Source: Sphingobium sp. 15-1 (GTDB lineage: Bacteria; Pseudomonadota; Alphaproteobacteria; Sphingomonadales; Sphingomonadaceae). Taken from it: a stretch of DNA of 64,000 nt. The DNA is taken from NCBI RefSeq assembly GCF_013375535.1, contig NZ_JABXJG010000002.1, forward strand, positions 310,001-374,000. The letters run 5' to 3'. The translations under genes were made by a program, and so were the position numbers. The notes beneath the pieces were generated by a model. It was not told the DNA's origin and made no database searches. It saw only the letters and a program-made list of their open reading frames with translations. This document shows, in pieces, positions 34,770-43,063 of this stretch; position 1 is the first letter of the stretch, and every line of letters starts with the position of its first letter.

Positions 34770-35543
34770 TCAGGACACGCTATAGCCGCCGTCCACCGTC
34801 AGATGATGGCCGGTGATGTAGCTGGCCGCATCGCTGGCGAGGAACAGAATGGCACGGGCCTGCTCGATCGGATCGGAAATCCGGCCCAGGGGGATGCGAC
34901 CCGGCGCCGTCATGGGACCGCGCATCCGGATTTCGCTTCCCATCCTCTTCGCGCCGCCGCTCGCCGTGCCGCCGGGCTGGATCGAGTTGACGCGGATCTT
35001 ATGCTCAGCAAACTCGACGGCGGCGGCACGGGTCATAGCGTCGACGCCCGCTTTGGCTGAATCATAATGGATGTTGTTGAAGATCGTCGGATGGTCGGCG
35101 CTCACCGACGACACGTTGACGATGGAACCGCCGCTGCCCTGATCGCGCATGATCCTGATCGCCTCCCGCATCATCAGGAAGGTGCCGCGCGTGGTGACGG
35201 CGTGCATGATGTCCCATTCCGACGCGGGCATCGTCATGGTATCCGCCTTGCGCCGGTAAGCCGCGACATTGGCCAGCACGTCCAGGCTCCCGAACAGCGC
35301 CCCCGCCTTGTCGAAGGTGGCCATGACCGACGCCTCATCCGAAATGTCGCAGACAGCGTAAGGGGACTGGCACATGTCCGCCGCCTCGCGAACGGCGCCT
35401 TCGTCCATATCGACGAAAAGAACGCGCGCGCCCACCTGCGTGAACAGCGTGGCGGTCGCCCTGCCTATCCCCGAGCCCGCGCCGGTGACGATGGCGGACT
35501 TGTTCTCAAGGCCGAAGACGGAAAGTGGTGGAAGATCGGACAT
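34770..35543 (-). CDS. Short-chain dehydrogenase/reductase
   Basis: A 257-aa classical SDR: NAD(P) motif TGAGSGIG at residues 20-27, ANVAAY in place of NNAG, catalytic Ser near residue 146, Tyr160 and Lys164 (YDSAKAG), and the C-terminal ITGHHLTVDGGYSVS. An acidic residue after the second strand (VDMDEG) favours NAD(H). It probably oxidises an alcohol made by the P450s encoded upstream in the same operon. It is the last gene of the leftward run starting at 39294. Confidence 0.9.
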   Translation of the reverse strand: MSDLPPLSVFGLENKSAIVTGAGSGIGRATATLFTQVGARVLFVDMDEGAVREAADMCQSPYAVCDISDEASVMATFDKAGALFGSLDVLANVAAYRRKADTMTMPASEWDIMHAVTTRGTFLMMREAIRIMRDQGSGGSIVNVSSVSADHPTIFNNIHYDSAKAGVDAMTRAAAVEFAEHKIRVNSIQPGGTASGGAKRMGSEIRMRGPMTAPGRIPLGRISDPIEQARAILFLASDAASYITGHHLTVDGGYSVS

Positions 35544-35586
35544 GACGGCTCCCAGATGAAATGCGATGGATGGAAGAGGTGAAGGA

Positions 35587-36807
35587 TCAGTGCTGCCGTG
35601 CGGGTTCCCAGACGAGCGGCAGACGCAAAACGGCGTTCACCATGCCTGCGCCAAAGGTCGGCCGGTCGGCGGGATCAAGCGCGAAGTCTGGAATGCGGGC
35701 CAGCCATTCCTCCAGGAAAATCCGCATTTCGCTGCGCGCCAGGGTCGCGCCGGGGCAGCGGTGCGGCCCATTGCCGAATGCGGCGTAGCTGCGCTCCAGC
35801 GCGGGCCGTTCCCAATCGGCTTCCATCGGATCGGGGAATTTGCGCTCATCCATGCCATGCAACAAAGGACGAATGTAGATGCGGTCACCGGCGCGGAAGG
35901 TCACGCCGCCATATTCGATGTCGCGGGTGACGACGCGCGCGGTCGATGAGGGCGCGAACATGCGCAAAAGTTCGTCGACCGCGTTGGCGATCAGTTCGGG
36001 CCGGTCGACAAGTTCGCGGCGCTTCGCCGGATTTTCGGCAAGGAACCTGGCGGCAAAGCCGAGCGACGATGCAACCGTGTCGAGACCGCCGAACATGAGG
36101 TTGCTGGTGATGCTGAGCAAATCCTCCTTTGGTATGGCGTTGCCGCCCACCTGCGCCACGACGACGGCGCTCAGCAGATCTTCTCCCGGCTTGACCTTGC
36201 GCGCCTCGATCACATCTTCAAGGTAAGCATTCATGGCGAGAGCGGCGGCGGTCCGGTCTTCCGGTTTCTTCGGGCGGACCGACATTTCGGTCCATTCAAG
36301 GAGCCGATCGAGATGATCCAGCGGCTGGTCGACCATCTTCATGAAAATGGTGATAGGCAGCTTCATCGAGAAATCGCTGATGAACTCGCAGCGTCCGTCA
36401 GCCTTGAAGCCGTCGATCAACGCGATGGCCAGCAGCCGCGCCTCCTCCTGCAACGCCTTGATCGCGCGCGGCGTGAAGAATTGGTTCAGGATCGAGCGGT
36501 AACGCGCATGTTCCGGCGGGTCCATTTCGATCGGCAGCAGCCGGGGCCGGTCCGGATGTTCGGGCAATACGATCCTCTGCATGGAGAAGGGGTCGTGATG
36601 CTTTTGCATATGTTCGATGTCGGCTGCGCGCGTGACGATCCAATGGCCGCCATTATGTGGGGTCCATATGATGTCAGGTCCATCGTGCAATTGTTTCCAG
36701 GCAGTATTCACATCCTCTTCGCCGCCTGGCGGGGACGTGAAATCCCAATGGACGACCAGATCATCGGGTACATGATCGGGCTTGGGCGCAAGCTGCATCT
36801 CGAACAT
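35587..36807 (-). CDS. Cytochrome P450 (first of a tandem pair)
   Basis: A 406-aa soluble bacterial P450. The I-helix is MFGGLDTVAS (238-247), the ExxR motif is Glu279-Arg282 (DELLRM), and the haem-binding loop is FGNGPHRCPG with Cys351. The ATG at 36807 is preferred over one 18 bp upstream because GGAGAG is well placed. It shares the unusual N-terminal block LHDGPDIIWTPHNGGHWIVTR with the neighbouring P450 at 36883, so the two arose by duplication. It should hydroxylate a hydrophobic substrate using an external ferredoxin and reductase, neither of which is adjacent. Confidence 0.92.
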   Translation of the reverse strand: MFEMQLAPKPDHVPDDLVVHWDFTSPPGGEEDVNTAWKQLHDGPDIIWTPHNGGHWIVTRAADIEHMQKHHDPFSMQRIVLPEHPDRPRLLPIEMDPPEHARYRSILNQFFTPRAIKALQEEARLLAIALIDGFKADGRCEFISDFSMKLPITIFMKMVDQPLDHLDRLLEWTEMSVRPKKPEDRTAAALAMNAYLEDVIEARKVKPGEDLLSAVVVAQVGGNAIPKEDLLSITSNLMFGGLDTVASSLGFAARFLAENPAKRRELVDRPELIANAVDELLRMFAPSSTARVVTRDIEYGGVTFRAGDRIYIRPLLHGMDERKFPDPMEADWERPALERSYAAFGNGPHRCPGATLARSEMRIFLEEWLARIPDFALDPADRPTFGAGMVNAVLRLPLVWEPARQH

Positions 36808-36882
36808 CTTGATCTCTCCAATCATAAACTTGCGCGATGGCGTATCAAATGGCGTGTCGATCCCGGTCGGTAGGTCGACCCC

Positions 36883-38124
36883 TCAAACATCCCAGACGAG
36901 ATGCAGCGAGTCCACTCCGTTGACCGACCCGGAATGAGTGACGGGCGGCCGTTCCGGATCCAGCCGGAAATCGGGAAGGGCCTTCAGCCATTCCTCCAGG
37001 AACACCTGGATTTCAGCCCGCGCCAGCGGACTGCCGACACATTTGTGCGGACCGTTGCCGAACGTGTTGTGCACGGGATCGCGATCGAAATCGATCTCCA
37101 TCGGCCGGTCGTAGAGCCGGTCATCCATGCTGGACATCGAAATCGGCACCATGACCATTTCGTCCTTCTTGAAGACAGCATCCTTATATTCGAAATCCCG
37201 CAGGATCAGACGCCCTGTGTTCGAAAGTCCGAAGCGGCGCAGAAACTCTTCCGTGGCTCTGGGGATGATTCCCGGTTCATCGACCAGGCGACGGCGCTGT
37301 TGCGGATTTTGTGCCAGATAGCGGGTGATGAAGGACAGCATGTTGGCGACGGTGTCGAGACCGCCGAAGAAGACCAGAACGGCCATGCCGATGACTTCAT
37401 AGTCGCCCTGGAAACGGGCATTGTTCCGCCATCCCGCGATCTTGCTGAGCAGATCATCGCCAGGATTGCCGGCGCGTTCATCGAGAACTTGTTGGAGATA
37501 GGCGACAACCTTTTCCTGAGCGCCCAGCTTCACCTTCGAATCCGTCGCAGTCATGAAGGTGACGCCCCAGTCGACGAACTGCTCCCGCTGGTCGAGCGGC
37601 AGATCGACGATGCCGAGGAACATTGTGACCGGCATGATTCGGGCGAAATCATTGACGAACTCGCATCGTCCCTTCGACTTGATCCCTTCGATCAGGCTGC
37701 GCGTAAGGGCTACGGCATCCTCGCGCATCCGAGCGACGCGGCTGGGGGTGAAGAAGGGGTTGAGAATGGCGCGATACCGGGCGTGAAGCGGCGGATCGAC
37801 GGTCAGCGGCGGCATGCGGATGGGCGACGACCCGCGCGGTATCGTGAACACCTCATGGCTGAAAATCTCGAAATGCTCCTGCACGGACCTGATGTCTTCG
37901 CCACGCGTGAGAATCCAATGCCCGCCATTGCAGGGCGTCCAGACAATGTCGGGTCCGTCATGCAGCCTCTTCCACGCAGTATAGACGTCGCCTTCCTCAA
38001 TGCCCGGCGGGTGGAGATAATCGAAATCCACCACCAATTCAGGCGGCACATGGTCCGGCACAGGCACGCGATTATAGAGCGCCTGGTGCTGCGCATAGAT
38101 GTCGACCATATCGGCGTCGGCCAT
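36883..38124 (-). CDS. Cytochrome P450 (second of a tandem pair)
   Basis: A 413-aa P450. The I-helix is VFFGGLDTVAN (251-261), ExxR is Glu293-Arg296 (EEFLRR), and the haem loop is FGNGPHKCVG with Cys362. The ATG at 38124 has AAGGGGAA upstream; a TTG at 38142 is less likely. It shares LHDGPDIVWTPCNGGHWILTR with the P450 at 35587 but differs in the substrate-recognition regions, suggesting a related substrate or a second position on the same molecule. Confidence 0.92.
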   Translation of the reverse strand: MADADMVDIYAQHQALYNRVPVPDHVPPELVVDFDYLHPPGIEEGDVYTAWKRLHDGPDIVWTPCNGGHWILTRGEDIRSVQEHFEIFSHEVFTIPRGSSPIRMPPLTVDPPLHARYRAILNPFFTPSRVARMREDAVALTRSLIEGIKSKGRCEFVNDFARIMPVTMFLGIVDLPLDQREQFVDWGVTFMTATDSKVKLGAQEKVVAYLQQVLDERAGNPGDDLLSKIAGWRNNARFQGDYEVIGMAVLVFFGGLDTVANMLSFITRYLAQNPQQRRRLVDEPGIIPRATEEFLRRFGLSNTGRLILRDFEYKDAVFKKDEMVMVPISMSSMDDRLYDRPMEIDFDRDPVHNTFGNGPHKCVGSPLARAEIQVFLEEWLKALPDFRLDPERPPVTHSGSVNGVDSLHLVWDV

Positions 38125-38138
38125 CCCGATTTTCCCCT

Positions 38139-38600
38139 TCAATTATGGGGCACGTCGTCATAGATCGACGTCGCGGCCCCGGTCAGATAGACATATTCGC
38201 TGTAAACCCCGGTATCCGCCCGGGTGTCGGCATAGATGTAGTTGAGCTGGCCATCCATGACGGCTCCCTTCATCGGGGTCGCCAGGCCAGCCCCCTCGAT
38301 GCGCCGGTTGATCTCCTCCCACGCGACGGCATCGGCCACGCGGAAGCCGTGATGATGCAGGCGGACCGCCGACGGCGCATCAGGCAAATAGGCTTCATAG
38401 ATGACGGGCGCGCCGGGACCGATCTGGATGAGTTCCAGCATGGTGGCGCCCACCCAGGCATGGGCCGCGTCCATGAAAGGCGAAGAACGCTTCCGGCGGA
38501 AGCTGGCTATGCCAAAACGCTTCCCGAGCGCTGCCATGGCCTGGTCGAGATCGCGGGCGACAAAGCCCATTTGATAGAAGCCGTCGAAGAGGGTGGTCAT
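38139..38600 (-). CDS. VOC-family (glyoxalase/bleomycin-resistance fold) protein
   Basis: A 153-aa protein starting MTTLFDGFYQMGFVARDLDQAMAALGKRFG, the usual first beta-alpha-beta unit of a VOC protein. Later motifs are RLHHHGFRVADAVAWEEINRRIEGAG and YIYADTRADTGVYSEYVYL. Potential metal ligands are His in LHHHGF and Glu in YSEYV. The start follows GAGGAAGG. It may be an isomerase, lyase or dioxygenase acting on a P450/SDR product; the sequence does not decide which. Confidence 0.82.
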   Translation of the reverse strand: MTTLFDGFYQMGFVARDLDQAMAALGKRFGIASFRRKRSSPFMDAAHAWVGATMLELIQIGPGAPVIYEAYLPDAPSAVRLHHHGFRVADAVAWEEINRRIEGAGLATPMKGAVMDGQLNYIYADTRADTGVYSEYVYLTGAATSIYDDVPHN

Positions 38601-38610
38601 GCAACCTTCC

Positions 38611-39294
38611 TCACGCGATCTGGAAGCCGCCATCGACGACGATCGTCTGGCCGTTGATGTAGCGACCGGCGGCCGAGGCCAGGAGCAGCGCGACCGGAGC
38701 GACGTCCTCCGGCGCACCATGGCCCATGGGAAAGCGCTCCGGCCGCATGCCGGGCCCCTGGGAAGGCATGGGACAGCCTTCGGGAAAGGGGTCCGAGGGA
38801 ATGGCGCCGACCAGGATCGCGTTCGACGCTATGCCGTCCGCCGCGCAATCGAGCGCGAACTGCCGGCTAAGGGCGTTCGTGCCCGCGCGCGACGATCCAT
38901 AGGCATAATTGCCATGCAGCACCGGATGGACCGATCCAATGGTCGACAGGTTGACAAGGCGGCCACCCCGGCCATGCGCCCGCATCGTCCGGACGGCCTG
39001 CCGCATGAGCAGAAACGCCCCGCGGACATTGGTCGCGTGCACGCGATCCCATTCCTCCATGGTGAGGTCATCAAGCGGCCAGGGGCCCGTCACGATGGCG
39101 CCGTTCACCAATATGTCGAGTTCGGGCACGCCGCCGAACAGCGTCTTGACACCCTCCTCCGTCAGTTCCGGTTCCCGCGCATGGGTAACCGCCGCGCCCG
39201 CTGTTTCGAACAGCGACGCAATGGCGTGGGGGACTTTGCCTCCACCGACCACCAGGGCGGTTTTGCCCGACAATCCGAACAGGGAATCCAGCAT
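38611..39294 (-). CDS. SDR-family protein with altered cofactor and catalytic motifs
   Basis: A 227-aa SDR-like protein, somewhat short. The fold is clear (LDILVNGAIVTG, GRLVNLSTIGS, NAILVGAIPSDPF, GQTIVVDGGFQIA). The glycine-rich loop is VVGGGKVPHAIA instead of TGxxxGIG, and the YxxxK motif reads Tyr132-Gly-Ser-Ser-Arg136, so the catalytic Lys is replaced by Arg. The start at 39294 has GAGGAAGG. It is first in the leftward operon and lies directly behind an operator-like site. It may be a divergent reductase or a non-catalytic relative. Confidence 0.82.
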   Translation of the reverse strand: MLDSLFGLSGKTALVVGGGKVPHAIASLFETAGAAVTHAREPELTEEGVKTLFGGVPELDILVNGAIVTGPWPLDDLTMEEWDRVHATNVRGAFLLMRQAVRTMRAHGRGGRLVNLSTIGSVHPVLHGNYAYGSSRAGTNALSRQFALDCAADGIASNAILVGAIPSDPFPEGCPMPSQGPGMRPERFPMGHGAPEDVAPVALLLASAAGRYINGQTIVVDGGFQIA

Positions 39295-39349
39295 CAGGGC
39301 CTTCCTCTCAACATTATTTTCAGGCTTTTTGCAGCTTCGTCGTGCAATA

Positions 39350-39365
39350 TAAGAAACATGTCTTA
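39350..39365. promoter_or_regulatory. Operator-like site TAAG-N8-CTTA upstream of the SDR/P450 operon
   Basis: TAAGAAACATGTCTTA sits 56 bp upstream of the leftward operon start and within a wider dyad, TGCAAT ... ATTGCA (39343-39370). The same 16-bp pattern with identical ACATGTCTTA half occurs at 40612 upstream of the receptor gene on the other side of tetR. It is the best candidate binding site of the TetR regulator at 39536. Confidence 0.6.
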
Positions 39366-39535
39366 TTGCAAGCCGCTCAACCTCCAAAGCGGGTGACAAG
39401 CCGCTTCCATCGCCTATGTGATGGACGTCATGGGATCGACGCCACAACGAGCGGCTCTCCGCGCCGTTGCAATATGGCGGCGTTGGGCTGATAGCGGTGC
39501 GGTCCACGGCAATAGTGAGAGAGCGGTTTCCCATC

Positions 39536-40177
39536 ATGAATGATCTTCCTGCCCAACCGTTCAAGGGCACGGCCCTGGCCTTGGTAGAGGCGGCGGAACG
39601 GCTGTTCGGGGAATATGGGATCGAAAATGTGTCGCTGCGCCAGATTCGGCTGGAAGCCAATGCTGCCAATAATTCCGCCGTCAGCTATCATTTCAACGAT
39701 CGGGAAAAGCTGGTTCGCGCGATCTGGGCGCACCGCCTGCCCGCGCTTGACGCGCGACGGCGGGAGATGGTGGACCTGATCCGCGCCGAAGGGCGGGAGA
39801 AGGATGCGGCAGCAGTGCTGGGCGCGCTGGTCCTGCCCAATTACGAACTGCGCGACGCGCAGGGGGTGCATCGCTACGCCGCGTTTTTCCGCCATGCGCT
39901 ACGTTGGCGGGAGGGGGCCGAGATTCGCAATTCGCAGCTTTATTCGACGCCCGCCAGCGGCGAGGCCATGGCATTATACTTCGCCCTGCGGCCTGACATG
40001 TCGCCGGACCTGCTGAGTTACCGCCTGCGGCATGGCGCGTGCACCTTTTTCGACATGATCTTCGAACGCGACAAGAATGTGGCCGAAGGGCTCGCGGTCA
40101 TGCCCGAAGCGGGATTCCTGGCGGAAGGTCTCAGCATGCTCGAAGCCATTTGCCTTCGTCCCGCACCCTCGGCTTAG
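39536..40177 (+). CDS. TetR-family transcriptional regulator
   Basis: A 213-aa protein. The N-terminal helix-turn-helix is ALALVEAAERLFGEYGIENVSLRQIRLEANAANNSAVSYHFNDREKLVRAIW, typical of TetR proteins. The C-terminal ligand domain is helical and has no specific signature. It lies between the leftward SDR/VOC/P450 operon and the rightward receptor/MFS pair, both preceded by the same dyad. The TAG stop is formed by the outer tip of a repeat element. Confidence 0.9.
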   Translation: MNDLPAQPFKGTALALVEAAERLFGEYGIENVSLRQIRLEANAANNSAVSYHFNDREKLVRAIWAHRLPALDARRREMVDLIRAEGREKDAAAVLGALVLPNYELRDAQGVHRYAAFFRHALRWREGAEIRNSQLYSTPASGEAMALYFALRPDMSPDLLSYRLRHGACTFFDMIFERDKNVAEGLAVMPEAGFLAEGLSMLEAICLRPAPSA

Positions 40178-40397
40178 GCCGCGTGGACGAATTGGGAATG
40201 TCGGGAAATGGCCAGGAGCGGACGTTAGTTCTCCGTCACCCCGGACTTGATCCGGGGTCCCGCTTTCTTCTCCTATCCGCGCCCAGCCCAAGGCAGCGGG
40301 ACCCCGGGTCAAGCCCGGGGTGACGAATAAGGGAGTGGCGGGAATCCACCCAAATCACTCAGTCCGGCGAGTCTTGAATTTGTCCACGCCGCCTAAA
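40174..40397. repeat. MITE-like intergenic element, copy 3, with REP-type palindrome cargo
   Basis: Inverted termini: the left end reads TTAGGCCGCGTGGACGAATT and the reverse complement of the right end reads TTAGGCGGCGTGGACAAATT. Internal left module is GGGAATGTCGGGAAATGGCC and right module is CCACCCAAATCACTCAGTCC. A separate 92-bp palindrome (40234-40325) occupies the middle. No transposase gene is present inside. The left tip supplies the stop codon of tetR. Confidence 0.78.
40234..40325. repeat. 31-bp-arm palindrome inside the copy-3 element
   Basis: Arms 40234-40264 and 40295-40325 pair with few mismatches around CACCCCGGACTTGATCC. The arm is homologous in layout to the one at 381-410, indicating a dispersed REP-like family separate from the host MITE. 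Confidence 0.75.
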
Positions 40398-40497
40398 GCA
40401 TCGTGCAGAAAAGTGGGCACCGCTTTTCTACTCAACAGATGCGACAATAAAAGTTGGAGCGCGCGACCCGCGTCAGATTGAATGCAGCACGCTCCAA
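40397..40497. repeat. Alphaproteobacterial intergenic palindrome, degenerate
   Basis: The segment contains GCATCGTGCAGAAAAGTGGG, then CCGCTTTTCT and a tail TTGGAGCGCGCGACCCGCGT. This layout resembles the roughly 100-bp palindromic repeats scattered between genes in Rhizobiales and relatives (AGCATG-AAAAGTGG-CCGGTTTTC type). The remaining gene-free part, from 40498 to the operators at 40593, shows nothing distinct. Confidence 0.45.
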
Positions 40498-40592
40498 GGC
40501 AAGCCGATCCTTCCCGCATAGCCGTCCTTGCGCGCCATGGATCGCATAGGCGATCATTTCCGTATGGATTGGCGCTGCCGCCTTCTCCTCTT

Positions 40593-40627
40593 TAAGAGAT
40601 GCGTCTCACCTTAAGTCACATGTCTTA
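40593..40627. promoter_or_regulatory. Tandem operator-like sites upstream of the receptor gene
   Basis: TAAGTCACATGTCTTA (40612-40627) shares TAAG-N2-ACATGTCTTA with the site at 39350. A weaker copy, TAAGAGATGCGTCTCA, lies at 40593-40608. Both are within 65 bp of the receptor start, a position suited to repression. Probable target of the adjacent TetR regulator. Confidence 0.58.
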
Positions 40628-40656
40628 CAAGTGACGAGTGCGAGATGGGAGAAGAT

Positions 40657-42996
40657 ATGCTGAGAGGGAAATTATATCTGGCCGGGATTTCGCTGCCCGG
40701 TCTTCTGACGGGTCTTGCCGCCCCGGCGCTGGCGCAGGATGGCGTCGCGGAAATCATCGTCACCGCCCAGAAGCGCGCCGAAAATCTTCAGGACGTGCCT
40801 ATTGCCGTCAGCGCCTATTCGAGCGAGGCGCTCGAAGCCCGTGGCGCGACCGGCTTGACCGCCCTGTTTCAGTCGCCGCCGCCGGGCGTGGTGATGCAGC
40901 CTTTCGCGGGCAGCCAGAGCCTGTTGATCGTCGACATGCGCGGCGTCACCAACAGCGATCCGGGACAGGGCACGGTGGAGCTTGGCACCGCCGTCTATAT
41001 TGACGACGTGTATCTGGGCCGCGCCCAGGGCATGGGCGCCGAGCTGGTGGACCCCGAACGGATCGAAGTGCTGCGCGGCCCGCAGGGGACGTTGTTCGGC
41101 CGCAATGCCGAAGGCGGCGCGATCCGCATCGTCACCAAGAAACCCACCGGCATATTCGGCGGCGACGGCAAGGTGACGATCGGCAATTTCGACCAGCGCC
41201 GCTACGAAGCGCATCTCAACCTGCCGGAAATTGCGGGTTTCTCGATCAAGCTGGATTATCTCAATTCCAGCCATGGCGGATGGACCAAAAACGGTCCCCG
41301 CGTGGCCCGGATCGCTCGTCAGGACGATTTCGGCGCGTTCGACGGCGAAGGCTATCGCGCCAGCGTCAGGTGGCAGCCGACATCCGCGATCACCGTCGAT
41401 TACGCCTACGACCATAGCGTGACCAAGGACACGCGCGACTATAAGGTGCTGGTCCGGCCGCCGCTGATCGACCCGAACGGCCGGACGATCCTGCCGCTCG
41501 CCACGCTGACTGGCGCGCGTCCCCTGACCGACCGGATCGACCGCCGCACCGACACGGCGTGGACATCGCTCTATAATGCGCCTTTCCGCACCGAAGCGTC
41601 GGGCCACACGATTCAGGCCGGCTGGGAACTGAACGATGCGCTGACGCTGCGGTCGATCACGGCCTTCCGCAAGACGGACGAAGAGGGCGCCAATCAGCTT
41701 GGCGGAGCGTTCAGCCTGAGCAAATTCCCCGCGGCCCGCTCCGCCAGCATCCTGTTTCCCCGGCTTGGCGGAACCAGCCTGGGGATCGATCCCGCCACGC
41801 CCATCTGGGGCATTTCCGGCGTGACTTCCTACAACAAGGTCAAGCAGAAGCAGGAGAGCCAGGAATTCCAGCTCGTCGGCAGCCTGCCCGAAGTCGAATT
41901 CGTGCTGGGCGCCTATTATTTTCATGAGAAGGTGCAGGACACCCGCCAGACGCTGCTCAGCATCGTCTATACGAATCCCACCTTCACCCAGGCGCTGGGG
42001 GTCAATCCCTTCGCAGTCGGCAGCGCGGCTGCCGGGCTCAATTCCCAGAGCGCGGAATCCACCTCATATGCGGGTTTCGCGCAAGCCACCTGGTCGCCCG
42101 GTTTCGCGGACAACCGGCTGCATCTGACGGCGGGCCTGCGCTATACGGATGACAAGAAGACCTTTGACCGCACCATGTTCAACGGCGCTCCCACAGCCAT
42201 AACCGGCGCGCCGTTCCGCGAGCGGCGCTGGGACCCGGCCTTCACCATCGCCTATGACGTCACGGACGATGTGAATATCTATGGCCGCTATGCCCAGGCC
42301 TATCGGGCTGGCGGCGTGTCGGTACGATCGCCCCTGTTCAAGCTCTTTGGCGCCGAGGTGAACAAGTCCTTCGAAATCGGCGTGAAAAGCGACCTGATCG
42401 AACGCCGCCGGCGCGTCAACGTGGCGCTGTTCGAAAACCGTATCCACAACCGACAGATCACCAGCCAGCTCGATCCGACGGGCGATCCGGCGATCACCGA
42501 CACGCTGAACGCTTCGGGCGTCACCCGCATCCGCGGCGGGGAACTGGAAATCGTCGCGGCGCCCACCCGTGGGCTACAGGTGTCCGCGACCTACGCCTAT
42601 CTGCATGGCAAGCGCCCCGGCAGCTATTTCATCATCGATCCCCATGCCGAACTGCGCATCCAGAGCCTACCCGAACATGCGGTCACGCTGGCGATCGATT
42701 ACAGCCTGCCGGTCGGCATTGGCGATCTGGCCTTCCACGGCGACTATGCCATGGCCAGCGACACGCCGGGGACGGGTCGCGTAGCGTTCGGCGCCTTCGC
42801 CTATGACATCCGCCGCGACGTGGCCAATGCGCGCATCGCATTGCAGAATGTCGAGGTCGGGCCGGCGAAGTGGCGGCTCGCGCTATTCGCCAAGAACATT
42901 TTCGACACCGCCTATCCCGTCTTCACGGCACCGGGGGCCAATGCGATCCTTTCGCCCCCCAGAACTTACGGGATCGAACTGGGCGCCAGCTTCTGA
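40657..42996 (+). CDS. TonB-dependent outer-membrane receptor (TetR-linked)
   Basis: A 779-aa receptor. The ATG at 40657 is chosen because GGGAGAAG precedes it; an ATG at 40645 lacks such a site. Signal peptide GISLPGLLTGLAAPALAQ is followed by VAEIIVTAQKRAENLQDVPI. The plug contains PERIEVLRGPQGTLFGRNAEGGAIRIVTKKP and the barrel ends in Phe (LGASF). It is followed within 67 bp by an MFS transporter gene, so the pair probably carries the same compound across the outer and inner membranes. Confidence 0.93.
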   Translation: MLRGKLYLAGISLPGLLTGLAAPALAQDGVAEIIVTAQKRAENLQDVPIAVSAYSSEALEARGATGLTALFQSPPPGVVMQPFAGSQSLLIVDMRGVTNSDPGQGTVELGTAVYIDDVYLGRAQGMGAELVDPERIEVLRGPQGTLFGRNAEGGAIRIVTKKPTGIFGGDGKVTIGNFDQRRYEAHLNLPEIAGFSIKLDYLNSSHGGWTKNGPRVARIARQDDFGAFDGEGYRASVRWQPTSAITVDYAYDHSVTKDTRDYKVLVRPPLIDPNGRTILPLATLTGARPLTDRIDRRTDTAWTSLYNAPFRTEASGHTIQAGWELNDALTLRSITAFRKTDEEGANQLGGAFSLSKFPAARSASILFPRLGGTSLGIDPATPIWGISGVTSYNKVKQKQESQEFQLVGSLPEVEFVLGAYYFHEKVQDTRQTLLSIVYTNPTFTQALGVNPFAVGSAAAGLNSQSAESTSYAGFAQATWSPGFADNRLHLTAGLRYTDDKKTFDRTMFNGAPTAITGAPFRERRWDPAFTIAYDVTDDVNIYGRYAQAYRAGGVSVRSPLFKLFGAEVNKSFEIGVKSDLIERRRRVNVALFENRIHNRQITSQLDPTGDPAITDTLNASGVTRIRGGELEIVAAPTRGLQVSATYAYLHGKRPGSYFIIDPHAELRIQSLPEHAVTLAIDYSLPVGIGDLAFHGDYAMASDTPGTGRVAFGAFAYDIRRDVANARIALQNVEVGPAKWRLALFAKNIFDTAYPVFTAPGANAILSPPRTYGIELGASF

Positions 42997-43063
42997 CGTG
43001 ATCCATCCGGCGCGCGGCATCTCTTTCCAGGATGCCGCGCGCCCTCTTTCGCGGGATAATGCC

